Positions 54,664-64,000 of a DNA stretch of 64,000 bases are shown here, one piece after another. The first letter of the stretch is position 1; every line of letters begins with the position of its first letter. The translations under genes and the position numbers were made by a program. Below the pieces are notes generated by a model. That model saw only the letters and a program-made list of their open reading frames with translations, had not been told where the DNA came from and searched no databases. This stretch comes from JBBITI01 sp963735055 (lineage in GTDB: Bacteria > Chloroflexota > Dehalococcoidia > Dehalococcoidales > UBA2162). Location: contig CAVTJN010000006.1 in NCBI GenBank assembly GCA_963735055.1, positions 201,655 through 265,654 on the forward strand. Direction: 5' to 3'.

Positions 54664-55007
54664 TGCGTCATTCCGAGTGGTACTATTGTAATATCGAGGC
54701 CTCTAATCCCTACCCCACCCTTACGCGGGATTCCCGTTCGTACGGGTATGACCAAAGGGGGCACGAATGACCGTCCCCATTATCGTCATGGCCGGGCTGG
54801 CGTCCTCCACTGATTGGGGACCCGGCCATCCACTCCCCGTCCCACCTGGATTCCTGCTCCCGTGTCCGGGCACGGGACAAGCTCCGCAGGAATGACGAGC
54901 CTCATGTTCGTCATGGCCGGCTCACTGGTGGGCCATTCATACCCCGCCTTACCCCTGGATTCCCGTTTTCACGGACGTCAGAAGGGTCTGTCACCGCAGT
55001 CCATCGT
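54664..55007. repeat. Intergenic block of short dispersed palindromes
   Basis: About 340 bases without a gene. They hold three or more variants of the GGATTCCCG...CGGGAATGAC element (about 54728-54760, 54848-54896 and 54957-54975), plus CATGGCCGGGC boxes that also occur near 1370, 9060 and 59170. The copies differ in their loops. Confidence 0.6.
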
Positions 55008-55302
55008 CTAGGGTTCGATCAACTCATCATAAGAGGTCTTTCCAGCTGCAGGATTGAGTCTCTCTATCAGTTGTATCTTCCACGTCCGCTTCCACTTCTT
55101 CAGTTGCTTTTCTCTCTGGATTGCGGACACTATGCTCTCCGCCTGTTCGAGAGACCAGCCGCCTACCCCGTATCGTTTCGTGAATCCCTCGACAACGTAT
55201 CCGTCCACGACTTGCTACGTGCCGCTATATCGCCAGTGACACCAATATAGAGGGTCCCTGTTAGGCCGGCTGGCCAACAACATAAACGTACGAGTATTTC
55301 AT
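55008..55302 (-). CDS. Second GIY-YIG nuclease-like protein, frameshifted
   Basis: From the ATG at 55302 the frame gives MKYSYVYVV, then a break leads to GTLYIGVTGDIAAR (YIG motif). A further break leads to VVEGFTKRYGVGGWSLEQAE, SIVSAIQREKQLKKWKRTWK and IQLIERLNP. The final part overlaps well with the family C-terminus (REKQLKKWKR). It is the same family as 52086-52381, but the two differ in sequence. About 97 residues after repair. Confidence 0.7.
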
Positions 55303-55700
55303 GCGGTACAGCGACCTGGATTCCCTCATGTTCGTCATGGTCGGGCTTGCCTGCCCTCGACCCATCGGGGGACCAGGCCACCCACCGCCCCAACTCACGC
55401 GGATCTCGGCTTCCGCAGGAGTGACGAGCGGGGCAGGGTTCGACGTCTCCCTGACCCCCTTCTGTCGATACTCATGTATTAAAGTCAATAACTCGGAATA
55501 TCCAATCGTTCTTTAATTCTTAAAGGGTATAAGTAAACCGTCGTAGAAAAGAGCAGCAGCACTGTCAAGAGTGGCGTACTGCCCCGGCGCAAATCAACGG
55601 GAATCCTGGGGCGCTGGCGGCGGAGCGGAAATCACAAAACAAACACAAAGGGGATACAACAAGGTGCCAATTGTTGCGGGAGAAATCAAAAGGCGGAGGG
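55303..55700. other. Intergenic stretch, AT-rich at its right part
   Basis: About 400 bases between the GIY-YIG gene and the dnaA end. The left part has a CATGGTCGGGCTTGCCTGCCC-type repeat fragment. The right part (about 55470-55560) is AT-rich (ATTCTTAAAGGGTATAAG) but has no DnaA boxes that I can find. No gene is seen. Confidence 0.5.
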
Positions 55701-57040
55701 CTAACCCGGGCCGAGTACTTGTTGAAGGTCGTTTAGTTTCCGTCGCAGAAAGGGGTTCGACTCCAATGTCACCGGCGACCTTGCGGCAAGAGTTGGTGGA
55801 CGGCGGCATCGCGCTGCTCAGTTCCTGGCCGATCTGGTTGAGGGTAAGAGTTGGTGCTGCCGCAGCAGGAACATGGCCACGCGGGCGGGCGGAGGCGGTT
55901 TCCTTGTCCCGGTTCCTGCCGATGCTGCGGACGGTTCGAGCCGCAGCTCGGGCCACGGCGTCGATGATGCGGCCGGCGGTGAGCATCGGGGCCGCCGGCG
56001 CTGCCGCCGATGTCCTTGATGGCCTGGGCGGCCAGTTGCGGGGTGACGGTGGCGCGGATGAGTTTGGCGTATAGGCCACCACCCGGTTGAGGGAGCCTTC
56101 GAGGACCCTGATGTTATGCTGGACCTGGGCGGCCAGGAATTCGAGAACGTCGCCGGAAAGGTCCACCCCATCCTCATGGGTCTTGCCCTGCAGAATGGCC
56201 AGCCGCGTCTCTATAGCCCGGGGGCTGGACTTCGGTCACCAGGCCCCACTCAAAACGGGAGCAGAGCCGCTCCGGCAACAGGGGGATGGGCCTTGGGGGG
56301 CGGTCGCTGGTGATCACGATCTGCCGGCCGACATCGTGCAGCTCATCGAAAGGGTGGCGAACAGTTCGCCGGTCTTCTGCTTGCCGCCGAAGAACTGCAC
56401 GTCGTCCACCAGCAGCATGTCCGGCGTTGTGGTCTCCAGGAGCAGCTCGTGGGTCTCGGCGCAGCCGGATGGCGGACATGAGTTCGTTGTGGTACATACT
56501 GCTCGGCGCTGACGACAGCGCGACTTGAGGTCGTCGGCCACCGCGCGGCCCATCGCCTGCAACAGGTGCGTCTTTCCAAGTGCCTGGCGCCCCCGTAGAG
56601 GAACAGGGGATTGTAGGGACGTGCCCGGATCGGTGGCCACGGCCACGGACGTGGCAAAAGGCGAGCTGGTTGCACTGGCCGGTGACGAAACTGTCGAAAG
56701 TGTACCGGGGGTTGAACAGGGGCAGAGAGCCCTGTTGGGCCGTACGGTTGCCCATGTCGTGCACGTACCGGCCTCCGCCGCTGCGGATTGCGCCACCTGA
56801 AAGTGGACCGCCACTTCCTGGTGGAGGACGCCGGTAAGGACTTTTTCCACCAGCGAGCGCTGGTTATGGTCCAGGTATTCGGCTACGAAGGTGCTCGGCA
56901 CGAACGACGCTGTCGCCATCCTTGTGGCTGAGCGCAGTTGTCTTCTTGACTAGTGTCCGGCAAGTTCACTTGTTGACCTGTATCTGCAACTTACCCAGGG
57001 CGAGATTTGACCTCGAGCGAGGCGGCGTCGTTTTGAAGCA
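55701..57040 (-). CDS. dnaA: Chromosome replication initiator DnaA, many frameshifts
   Basis: Fragments in all frames give a full DnaA. Domain I: LGKLQIQVNK at about 56975-57005, then TTALSHKDGD and VPSTFVAEYLDHNQRSLVEK. AAA+ domain: QALGKTHLLQAMGRAVADDL (Walker A region damaged), MLLVDDVQFFGGKQKTGELF, and DVLEFLAAQVQHNIRVLEGS. Domain IV: RRDKETASAR, SLNQIGQELSS and NPFLRRKLNDLQQVLGPG with TAG at 55701-55703. The exact start cannot be placed and is set at about 57040. It opens the origin of replication. Breaks occur roughly every 100 bases. Confidence 0.85.
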
Positions 57041-57294
57041 AGCCCCCCCTAAAAAAGCCCATAGCGCGGCCGCCGCGGCGATAAAAAACTTGGAATTAGA
57101 CCGGAAACTTGAACTAGAATAGCGCCGCCGTTGGCGACTTGGCAAGGGTTGCTTGGCTGGTTCTGGACAACGCGCGCGTCGTCCTCCCTTGCGATGTCTA
57201 CCGCGCTCTTCGTTTTACGCCGATTTTGCTGCCAGTATGATATTTCGCGTTCTGGTGGTAGTAATCTAGTTTTGGTGCTAGAATTACGTCCTAG
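57041..57294. other. Gap between dnaA and fmt
   Basis: About 250 bases between divergent genes. They hold AT-rich patches (GGTGCTAGAATTACG near 57275, TTTAGGGGGGG). No peptide deformylase gene, a common partner of fmt, and no DnaA box cluster is visible. The promoters of both genes should lie here. Confidence 0.45.
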
Positions 57295-58259
57295 ATGGAC
57301 CGTCCACGAGTTGCTTTTAGCGGCAGTCGCCTACTTTGCCGCGGTCGATCCTGCCTGCTACCTGGCGGCCAACGGCGGTAGCCGTGGTCAAAGTATACAC
57401 CCAGCCGGACAATACTGCGGACGGGGACGGGGGGTGTGGGGCCGTGCCCGGTCAGCGGGCGGCTATCAACTCGGTCTTCCGGTGTACAGCCCGTCACCTT
57501 CCGGGATGAAGCGGGCGGCGGCTACCCTTGCGGAGCTGGCGGCCCTGAAAGGCCGACGTGGCGGTGGTGGCGGCCTACGGCCAAGTACCCCGCCCCAGGC
57601 GATTCTGGACGTTCCCCTCCGGGGCTGTCTAAATGTCCATCCTGTTGCTGCCGCGGTTGCGTTTCCCCGCGCCGGCGGCGATCCTGGCCGGCGACGAGTT
57701 CACCGGCGTGTCCGTGATGCTGCTCGACGCCGGTATCGATACCGGACGTCCTGGCCCGCGCCGCCGCCCCGATATCGCCCGCCGACACCACCGGTTCCCT
57801 GTCCGAGAACCTCGCCGGGGCGCCGCTCCTGCTGCATGTGCTGTCGCTCTGGCTGAAAGACGGCATCGGCGGCCCGGCCCCAGGACGAAGCGATGGCCAG
57901 TTACTGAGGCTAGCCGGTGAAAGCCGACGGCGAGATCGACTGGCGTCTGCCGGCGGTTGATCGTGCCGGGTACGTGCCAGGATCCGGTGCCGGGGCGCCA
58001 GTACCACCTGGCAGGGCCGGCAGCTGCGGATCTGGAGGCGACGGTGGTGCCGGGCGTGGTGACGGATGTGCAGGAGCCAGGCCGGGTCATCGATCTGGGC
58101 CCCCAGGGCGGGATCGGCGTGACCACCGGCGCCGGGTGCTGGATCGAGGTGGTCCAGATGGAGGGCAAGAAGGCGATGCCGGCGGCCGCCTTCGTGCGGG
58201 GGCAGCGGCAGATGGTGGGGGCGGTGCTGGGGGGTGAGTACGGGCGGACCAGTGCCTGA
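57295..58259 (+). CDS. fmt: Methionyl-tRNA formyltransferase, many frameshifts
   Basis: Starting MDRPRVAF at 57295, fragments follow the Fmt order: VVKVYTQPDNTA (the usual AVVTQPDKPAGRG), LGLPVYSPSP, VAAYGQVP, GCLNVHPSLLPRFRGA-like pieces around 57620-57665, ILAGDEFTGVSVMLLDAGID then TGPVLAR-like, and ADGEIDWRLPAVE. The C-terminal domain is LEATVVPGVVTDVQEPGRVI, GVTTGAGCWIEVVQMEGKKA. The residues Asn-His-Ser-Asp of the family are partly visible. About 320 residues after repair. It formylates initiator Met-tRNA. mazG begins inside its last codons. Confidence 0.82.
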
Positions 58260-59028
58260 CTTCAAACCGCCGGACGACCTGGGCAAGTTCGACGCCCTGG
58301 TGAAAAGTGATCGCCCGCCTCCGGTGCGGGTGTTCTGGGACCGAAAACAGGTCGCCGCCCCGCCGCGGGAGATCTGTCGAAGAACGCGACGAGGCCCTGG
58401 CTGCCCTGGACGAGGGCGATCCGGGAGAACTCCGCCAGGAACTGGGCGACATTCTGCTCCAGATCGTGCTGCATGCCGAAATTGCCGGAGGCCGGCGAAT
58501 TGAACTGGCTGATGTCCTCACCGCCTATCAACCTGGAAGCTTATCTACCGTCATCCCCATGTTCTTCGGCGACGTCACCGTGGGCAGCGCCGAAGAGGTG
58601 GTGCGCAACTGGGAGGACCTGAAGAAAAGGCCGAACGAAGCCCGGACGCCTCGATGCTGGACAGTGTCCCCAAGCAGATGCCGGCCCTGGCCTACGCCCA
58701 GGAGATCGAGCGGCGCGGTGGCCGATGCTGGATTCGACTGGAAGATATCCAGGGAGTGGTGGAGAAGGTGGCGGAAGAGGTGAAAGAGTTTCAGGAGGCG
58801 GGGTCGGCGGGGAGAAGGCCAACGAGTTCGGCGATCTGCTGTTTACCCTGGTGAATTTCTGGCCGCCGGCAGGGCATCGATTCGGAGACGTGTCTGGCAG
58901 GCGACGCAAGCGCTTCTTCCGGCGCTTCACTTTTATGGAAGGTGGCGCCGGGAGCGCGGTCTGAGCTTTGCCTTACTCCGGACAAGCAGAACGAACTGTG
59001 GAACGAGGCCAAGCGGAGTTGCGGCTAG
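58251..59028 (+). CDS. mazG: Nucleoside triphosphate pyrophosphohydrolase MazG, frameshifted
   Basis: The GTG at 58251 overlaps the fmt stop. Fragments give LGKFDALVKVIARLR, ERDEALAALDEGDPGELRQE, LGDILLQIVLHAEIAGG (MazG helix pair with EExxD-type metal residues), VTVGSAEEVVRNWEDLKKRP, then a second MazG-like half: EDIQGVVEKVAEEVKEFQEA, ANEFGDLLFTLVNF and DKQNELWNEAKR at the end. Two tandem MazG domains of about 260 residues in total are normal. It destroys stray NTPs. At least five frame breaks. Confidence 0.82.
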
Positions 59029-59384
59029 GGCCTGTCCACAGTGTCATGGCGGTGATCTGCGGGTCGCTGACCCATCGCGGAAACCAGGCCATCCACGCCC
59101 GACACCCCGGCGCGGATTGCTGCGTGGATCAGCGTGCCACCATCATCGACGGGAATGGCGAGTTGATATTCGTCATGGCCGGGCTTGACCCGGCCATCCA
59201 CGTCCCCCACCCGACGTACATTCTTGGCGTCTGAGGAGAACCAGAAAGGATGGATCTCCAAGGGCAAGCCTTGAGGACGGGCCCCGTTTCCGTGTCGGGG
59301 CACGGGACCAAGTTCATGGATCAAAGCGTTCGACCACCTTCGGCGGGAATGGCGGGATAGTGGAGGAATGAGCGATATGGCGGG
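59029..59384. repeat. Intergenic block with dispersed repeats
   Basis: About 355 bases without a gene. Contains CGTCATGGCCGGGCTTGACC, CCGGCCATCCACGTCCCCC and CGTGTCGGGGCACGGGAC-type elements that recur at 1020-1070, 8880-8920 and 54840-54880. Confidence 0.55.
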
Positions 59385-60362
59385 ATGAACAAGAAGCAAG
59401 ACCGGACGCTGGACTGGCTGCCGGAGCCGGCCGACATTGGAGTCCGGTACCTCGCCCTGCGGGACCTGGTCGACGCCGCTCCCGCTGAGCGAAGTGCTGC
59501 CCGGACCCGGGCCCACCGGGAAGGGCCGATTGCCCGGGTGCTGGACCAGATGGAGACCGCCGGCTACTGGCCTGAGGCGGTCCCGCCATCATCCCGAAGC
59601 ACCGGTTGACGGTGTGGTCGGTCATTTCTCAGCCAACTGGGGGCGTTCTGGCAGTGGAGGATGAGCCGCTGTCGGCGTGGCTGGCGCTTACCTTGTGGAC
59701 CAGGCCTTGGCCGAGGCCGGGCTGCTTCAGCGTGAATTCGCTCCCGTCCGGCACTGCCGACTGCTTGCAGGGCAATCTGTGCGCCGCGCTGGTCGATCTG
59801 GGTGTCGGGGATCCACGTCTCGAAATGCCTTTGAATGGATGGCGCGAGCGTCACCGGCGAAGGGGTCGCGCCGCTGTCCGACAGGCCTGGTTCGGTCAGA
59901 TTACGCCGGCAAGCGCGGGCCCCGCTTCGCCGGCGAACAGGCAGTCCTGCGCCTGGGGCGGTCAAAGTCATGCTCGCGTTCGGCAAGCTGCCCCGGGCGC
60001 GATGGACGCCGCTCATCGACCGCGCGGTGGAGGTGGGGTGGACTTTCTGTTCAGCGCCGACCCGGCCAAAGCCGACTATCCAGCGGCGACACCGCCAAAC
60101 CCAGCGGGAACTGGTGGAAGTTGCGGTTTGGTCTTTTATGTGACCGACCTGCTGCAGAACGTCGAGGCGCTGGTGGTCTGGGCTACGGGCGCGACCCACG
60201 GCTCAGGCGCGCAAGCTCTTCCGCGAAAGGCGGGACGCGCAGGGACGGTGGGCGCTGGAGTACGACTATTCGGGGAAGACCTGGGTGGACTTGGCGCTGA
60301 AGCAGCCGAACAAATGGGTGACGTTTCGGGCGAGGCGGGGATCGAAGGCAGTAGAGCTATAA
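59385..60362 (+). CDS. Squalene-cyclase-fold (alpha/alpha-barrel) protein, frameshifted
   Basis: Starting MNKKQDRTLDWLPEPADIGV, then RYLALRDLVDAAPA, fragments continue in changing frames: REGPIARVLDQMETAGYW, KHRLTVWSVIS, AYLVDQALAEAGLLQREFAP, LGYGRDPRLRRA and KQPNKWVTFRARRGSKAVEL at the end. The layout (DWL.EP..VRY.ALRDL then repeats of about 50 residues with GYW or TVW) is that of a family common in Chloroflexota, often mislabelled as a nitrogen fixation protein. About 325 residues after repair. The fold is terpene-cyclase-like; no activity is known. Confidence 0.65.
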
Positions 60363-60920
60363 GACCCCATTCCCGAGCAATCGGCGGCTCGAGGCCTCGC
60401 CCTTGAGGGAATCCAGACGACGAATTAATGGAAGGATCACTATCTACGATTCGTGCTCCTGCTTCGTCATTCCCGCTACGTGGAGTCCAGCACCGACGAT
60501 TCCCGTGGAGGGGGAATCGAGCAACGGAGGAATCTCATTGTCATCTCCGTGGACGCGGGAATCGAGGTGGGGTCGAGGGGAAGCAGAGACATAAGGTGTT
60601 TGTATACATCTTGATACGAGCTGTTCACAAACGGCATATGCTTGGAGAACGGGATGTCCTGAAGCCATGCTGCAGGAGACGAAGCCGTCGTGATAGGTAC
60701 CGGGAAGGGTCCGTCCGTTCCACCATTCCCACGCACGCGGGCTTGTCCTCAGGCTTGCCCTTGAGGGAGTCGAGGGTCCCGTCCTTCCCCCATTCCCGCG
60801 AGGGTTGAGACGGGGAGTTGAATGGAGGTAAGACGAATTTCCACCATGGGAATTGAGTCGGGAGGGGAACTTGGCTGAACGGAGAAAAACGAAAATCTAC
60901 ATTCGTCGCTGAATGGCGTG
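60363..60920. repeat. Intergenic repeats
   Basis: About 560 bases. The left part (60450-60590) holds inverted copies of a GATTCCCG...GGGAATCGAG element, and the right part (60740-60800) another CATTCCCGCGAGG copy. A frame with KVFVYILIRAVHKRHML at about 60596-60640 recalls the start of a GIY-YIG protein, but no continuation is seen. Nothing else supportable. Confidence 0.5.
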
Positions 60921-61212
60921 ATGACGGACGATGACTATCGCCGTCTCTGGAATGGGATGGGGAGGCTGGAGATCAAGGTAGTCGAAAAGACCGGCCAGTG
61001 CCGCCACAAGGTCGGGGACACCTACGACGACCGGATGCCCTACCGCCTGCTGGAAAGGCGGCGCTACGCCCTGCTGCACGTCACGTAGCCGCACCTGGGC
61101 GGATGGCGTCGGCTTCCCTTTGCCACTGATGGTGAGCGCGGACGTCTACCGGGTCCATTGCCCCGACCGCACCGGCACCGTCTGGGAAATGAGAGGCGGT
61201 GGAGCAGCCGAA
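60921..61212 (+). CDS. TIGR04076-like small protein, frameshifted
   Basis: From the ATG at 60921: GMGRLEIKVVEKTGQCRHKV then GDTY, and a little later RRRYALLHVT. After breaks around 61020-61120 it continues SADVYRVHCPDRTGTVWEMR. This is the TIGR04076 pattern (VVEKTGQCRHKVGDTY ... HCPDRTGTVWE) of about 95 residues. Function is unknown. The end is uncertain because of frameshifts. Confidence 0.65.
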
Positions 61213-61399
61213 AGCACCCCCCGGTACTTACGTTTCGGTACCCCAGAACGTGAATCGCGGAGAGTCCAAGACGGGCGTATAATCCGGGAACGAAGGGACG
61301 TGGTTCTGTGGGAAGTGGTCACCGTTATTCTTCAGCATCATCAGATTATTAGTTGGTGATCTGCGGTTGGCGGTGTAGGTTACTCATCGGAGGTTTGGG

Positions 61400-64000
61400 T
61401 GGTTACGTCCAGGTTGACCGTCGGACGCGCCAGCTGTCCAGGACCTCCTCAAAGGCCTTAATGGACTGGAGCCGCTCAAGAAGCTGTTGTGGTCCTAGCT
61501 GAACTACGACCGCGAACAGGCCACTTTCGCCGCACCTGGAATCAGCAGCCACCTGGCCGACGACCGTTGGCTTTGCTGGGGTGGGCAGAACGGGGCCCTG
61601 ATTTCCATATGCGGATACAGCCGACTCTCGCAGGATAAGCTCCTCCTTGGTAGTGTCCTGTGGTAACCCAACTCTTGAGGGAACACGAGTACGGGTTGTT
61701 TAATTGCGTCGAACAGGGCCCAGACGGATTGGCACCTCATAAACGTGAAGTACGACCAAGATGCGACCAAGCGCCGTCTGTTCCGCCGCATCCTGTTACT
61801 TGAAGAACGCTTACGTACCGCTGCCGAGCGCGTCGCCATGCTGGACCTCCAGGAAATCCAGGGGGGACGATCCTCCATGTCGCTGCTGGATATCCAGTCG
61901 AAGCACGACGAAGCCTTTGATGTTGAAGCGGTCACCAGGCAGTTCTTCGAGCAATAGAAGGCGCGTCTACGATCTGGAGGACGACCAGGAAGCAGACTGG
62001 GGACCACCTGGGCACACGACTATTCGCTCCAGTTTCTGAACCGCTGCATGTTCATCTACTTTGTTCAGCGTAAGGACTGCTCGGCGGTGACCCATTCCTC
62101 TGAACTTCTGGACCGACACTCGGGACAACCGCCGAATTCGTTCGGTGATGCTGGGCCGTCAAGTCCTTTTCTTCGAAGCGTTTCGCCGGAACTTCAATCA
62201 CGGGCGCAAATATTTCCCGGACAATATCAGGGATACGCTTTCCACCGCTCCGTATCTTAACGGCGGCCTGTTCACCAAAGGGTTTGACCAACAGTACAAA
62301 GCTAGCATCCACGGACCGCTGCTTCGAGCACTTGAAGTTCCTGGAACGGTATAACTTCACCGTCGAAGAAGACAGCCCGCTGGACAGGAAGCGGCCGTCG
62401 ACCCGGAGATGATCGGTAAGGTCGAGCCACAGGCCGGGCCAACGTGTCCGAGGAAGTCGATGAACGCGGGGAGGCGGGCATCTTCGACCCCCAGGACTGA
62501 GATCGACCTGATGTGCCGCCTTTCGCTGGTCGACCATCTGGCTAACCATCTGGGAGCGGAAGAAGGAACTGCTTCACCAACTGGTGTTTGCGCTCGAACC
62601 AGACGAGCAGCCGTATGCCACGCGCTGTTCAAGCCGCCAATCTCTGGGCAATCCTCAACCAGCGGCTGCGGGACATCAGCCCGTCTCGACCCGGCCTGTG
62701 GCTCCGGCTCGTTTCTGTGGGGATGCTCGACATTCTGGACGATCTCCAGCGTCGGGCCAATGCGCAAATCGGAGTTCAAGAGGATGCCTTTGTTCGCAAG
62801 AAGCGTATCATAGGCCAATCGCTCTACGGCGTAGACGTTATGAGTGGGCTTGCCATATCGCCCGAACTGCGCCTCTGGTTGAGCCTCATCGTCGACGCAG
62901 AATTCTGCCGAAGACTTGCATGTTCGGACCATCCACGCCCACTTTTCCTTCAAGGTTCGCTGTGGGGACAGCCTGGTGCAAGACGTCGGCGGCATCGACT
63001 TGAAGCTCCAGCCGGTACCGCCGCCACGTTGGCTCCGAGGCCTCGTGGACAATGATCAACGACCTGAAACGCGAAAAGGTAAGATTCTACGATTGCGAAC
63101 CTGAAATGCAAGTTCAATGGATGATGCTCCTCAACGAGGAGAAAAGGGTGTTTTCCGAGATTTCGAAGGCACGGCAGTGGGAAATCCAGGAAAGAGACGA
63201 AGGCGCTGCGCAGCAGTATTGAAGGACCGGCGGACAGGCGCATCCCACTGGATGAACGATCGAGCCTCGAGCGCACCACAACTATTTCTTGAACGCGGTC
63301 GCCGTGCAACATCAGATCGAGGATTCTAGATCGGAATGGGCGCAGGTAAGAGAATGGCGGTCGGCTGTTCAGATGCTCTCACGGCCTTTCGTATGGGATA
63401 TTGCCTTCGTCGAGGTCTTTTCAAGACCGCAAAGGATTCGATATCGTCGTGGGCAACCCACCCTACGTTCGCCAGGAAGCCATCGCCCCACCGGTTGTTC
63501 AAGGAGTGCAGATCTACCGAGGACAAGAGGGAGACAAGGGGAAAACTGGCTGCCGCCGCCTACCGCTCCTTCCTCACTTCTTCGGGTACAAGAAATTGCA
63601 CCGGCACGGTGGCTCAGCCTGGATGCCAAGAGCGACCTGTACATTCATTTCTACTTCCTGGGACTGTCCCTTCTCAGCACAAGGGCTCGTTCTGCTTCAT
63701 TACGTCCAATTCCTGGCTCACGTGGGTTACGGAGGTGATCTTCAGGAGTTCCTGCTCAAGCATTGCCACGTGAAGATGGTGCTGGACAACCAGATCAAAA
63801 GGGAATGAAGAATGCCGACGTCAACACTGTAATAGCACTGTTCTCCTCCGACGACTGTCGCGAATGGGGGTTAGAAAGGACCGCCCGTTTCATCATGTTC
63901 CGGTGCCATTTGAGCACATAGCGTCGCCGGTGATCTTCGACGAGATCGAGGAGGAACGAGTGAAACGAGGAGTATCGGTATTTCCAATACTGCAAGACAA
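61400..64000 (+). CDS. Eco57I-type restriction-modification enzyme, frameshifted, cut by window edge
   Basis: Fragments in all frames follow one long protein. N-terminal part: ELNYDREQATF, TQLLREHEYGLFN, KYDQDATKRRLFRRILLLEE. Middle: SKHDEAFDVEAVTRQFFEQ, FIYFVQRKD, TAPYLNGGLF, YTPRTEIDLMCRLSLVD-like text. Methylase motifs: LDPACGSGSF in pieces at about 62683-62715 and DIVVGNPPYVRQEA at 63432-63473. This is an N6-adenine methylase of the Eco57I or type IIG class, which methylates and cuts DNA in one chain. The nuclease part and C-terminal specificity region are not resolved. Start is uncertain. Confidence 0.78.

Noticed and set aside
55303..57294. Possible replication origin near dnaA
   Set aside because: I searched both flanks by eye for TTATNCACA-type DnaA boxes and found no cluster. 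The AT-rich patches alone are not enough.
60596..60640. A third GIY-YIG gene
   Set aside because: Only about 15 residues resemble the start of the family and no YIG motif follows in any frame.

Overview
The window looks like a GC-rich, gene-dense bacterial chromosome segment. The gene families point to a Chloroflexota (Dehalococcoidia-like) anaerobic or facultative organism: a split cytochrome b plus fused cytochrome c complex, a squalene-cyclase-fold protein of the type common in that phylum, DUF1540, DUF6504, a Tes-like radical SAM enzyme, and a Tat ferredoxin beside TatA. That assignment is inference from family content, since no database search was possible. The sequence reads as a draft long-read assembly. 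From 1 to about 50.7 kb most genes are intact, with roughly ten isolated single-base frameshifts. From about 50.7 kb to the end almost every gene is broken many times, although homology continues across the breaks.

Layout. 1-6.1 kb (minus): the end of an MFS transporter, a cupin, then an overlapping DUF3343 / ribokinase-fold / YeeE-YedE cluster (probably sulfur or selenium handling), an isoprenylcysteine-methyltransferase-like protein, a small membrane protein and lgt. 6.2-8.7 kb: a radical SAM enzyme resembling archaeal tetraether synthase (Tes), and rlmN. 9.3-14.8 kb: a MacB/FtsX-type ABC exporter with a redoxin lipoprotein and a DUF2318 lipoprotein, facing an OmpR-type two-component system. 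14.7-17.1 kb: a membrane-anchored protein with a Cys-Ala repeat tail overlapping a PqqD-like/radical SAM/SPASM gene, the best candidate here for an undescribed modification system. 17.2-19.4 kb: Rieske, cytochrome b and cytochrome b C-half fused to a diheme cytochrome c.

19.5-27.1 kb: glutaminyl cyclase, flavin reductase-like protein, a run of stress and envelope genes (AI-2E family protein, YtxH, Hsp20, DUF1540), then an epimerase and ATP-grasp pair. 27.4-34.8 kb: a CaCA antiporter, a TetR remnant, GAPDH, NfeD with slipin, UspA, Nfu, small conserved proteins, a VTT membrane protein and tRNA-Glu. 34.9-39.4 kb: a TetR regulator divergent from a molybdopterin oxidoreductase and an amidohydrolase, with a palindromic operator between them. 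39.6-49.2 kb: MBL hydrolase, B12-binding/radical SAM protein, HtrA protease, MsrB-MsrA, Smr protein, ABC-F ATPase, retropepsin with DUF5678, Tat ferredoxin and TatA.

49.5 kb to the end: gyrB, GIY-YIG proteins, a 110-bp tandem repeat, obgE-nadD, dnaA, fmt-mazG, a cyclase-fold protein, a TIGR04076 protein and an Eco57I-type restriction-modification enzyme running off the edge. Intergenic spaces carry several families of dispersed palindromic repeats.
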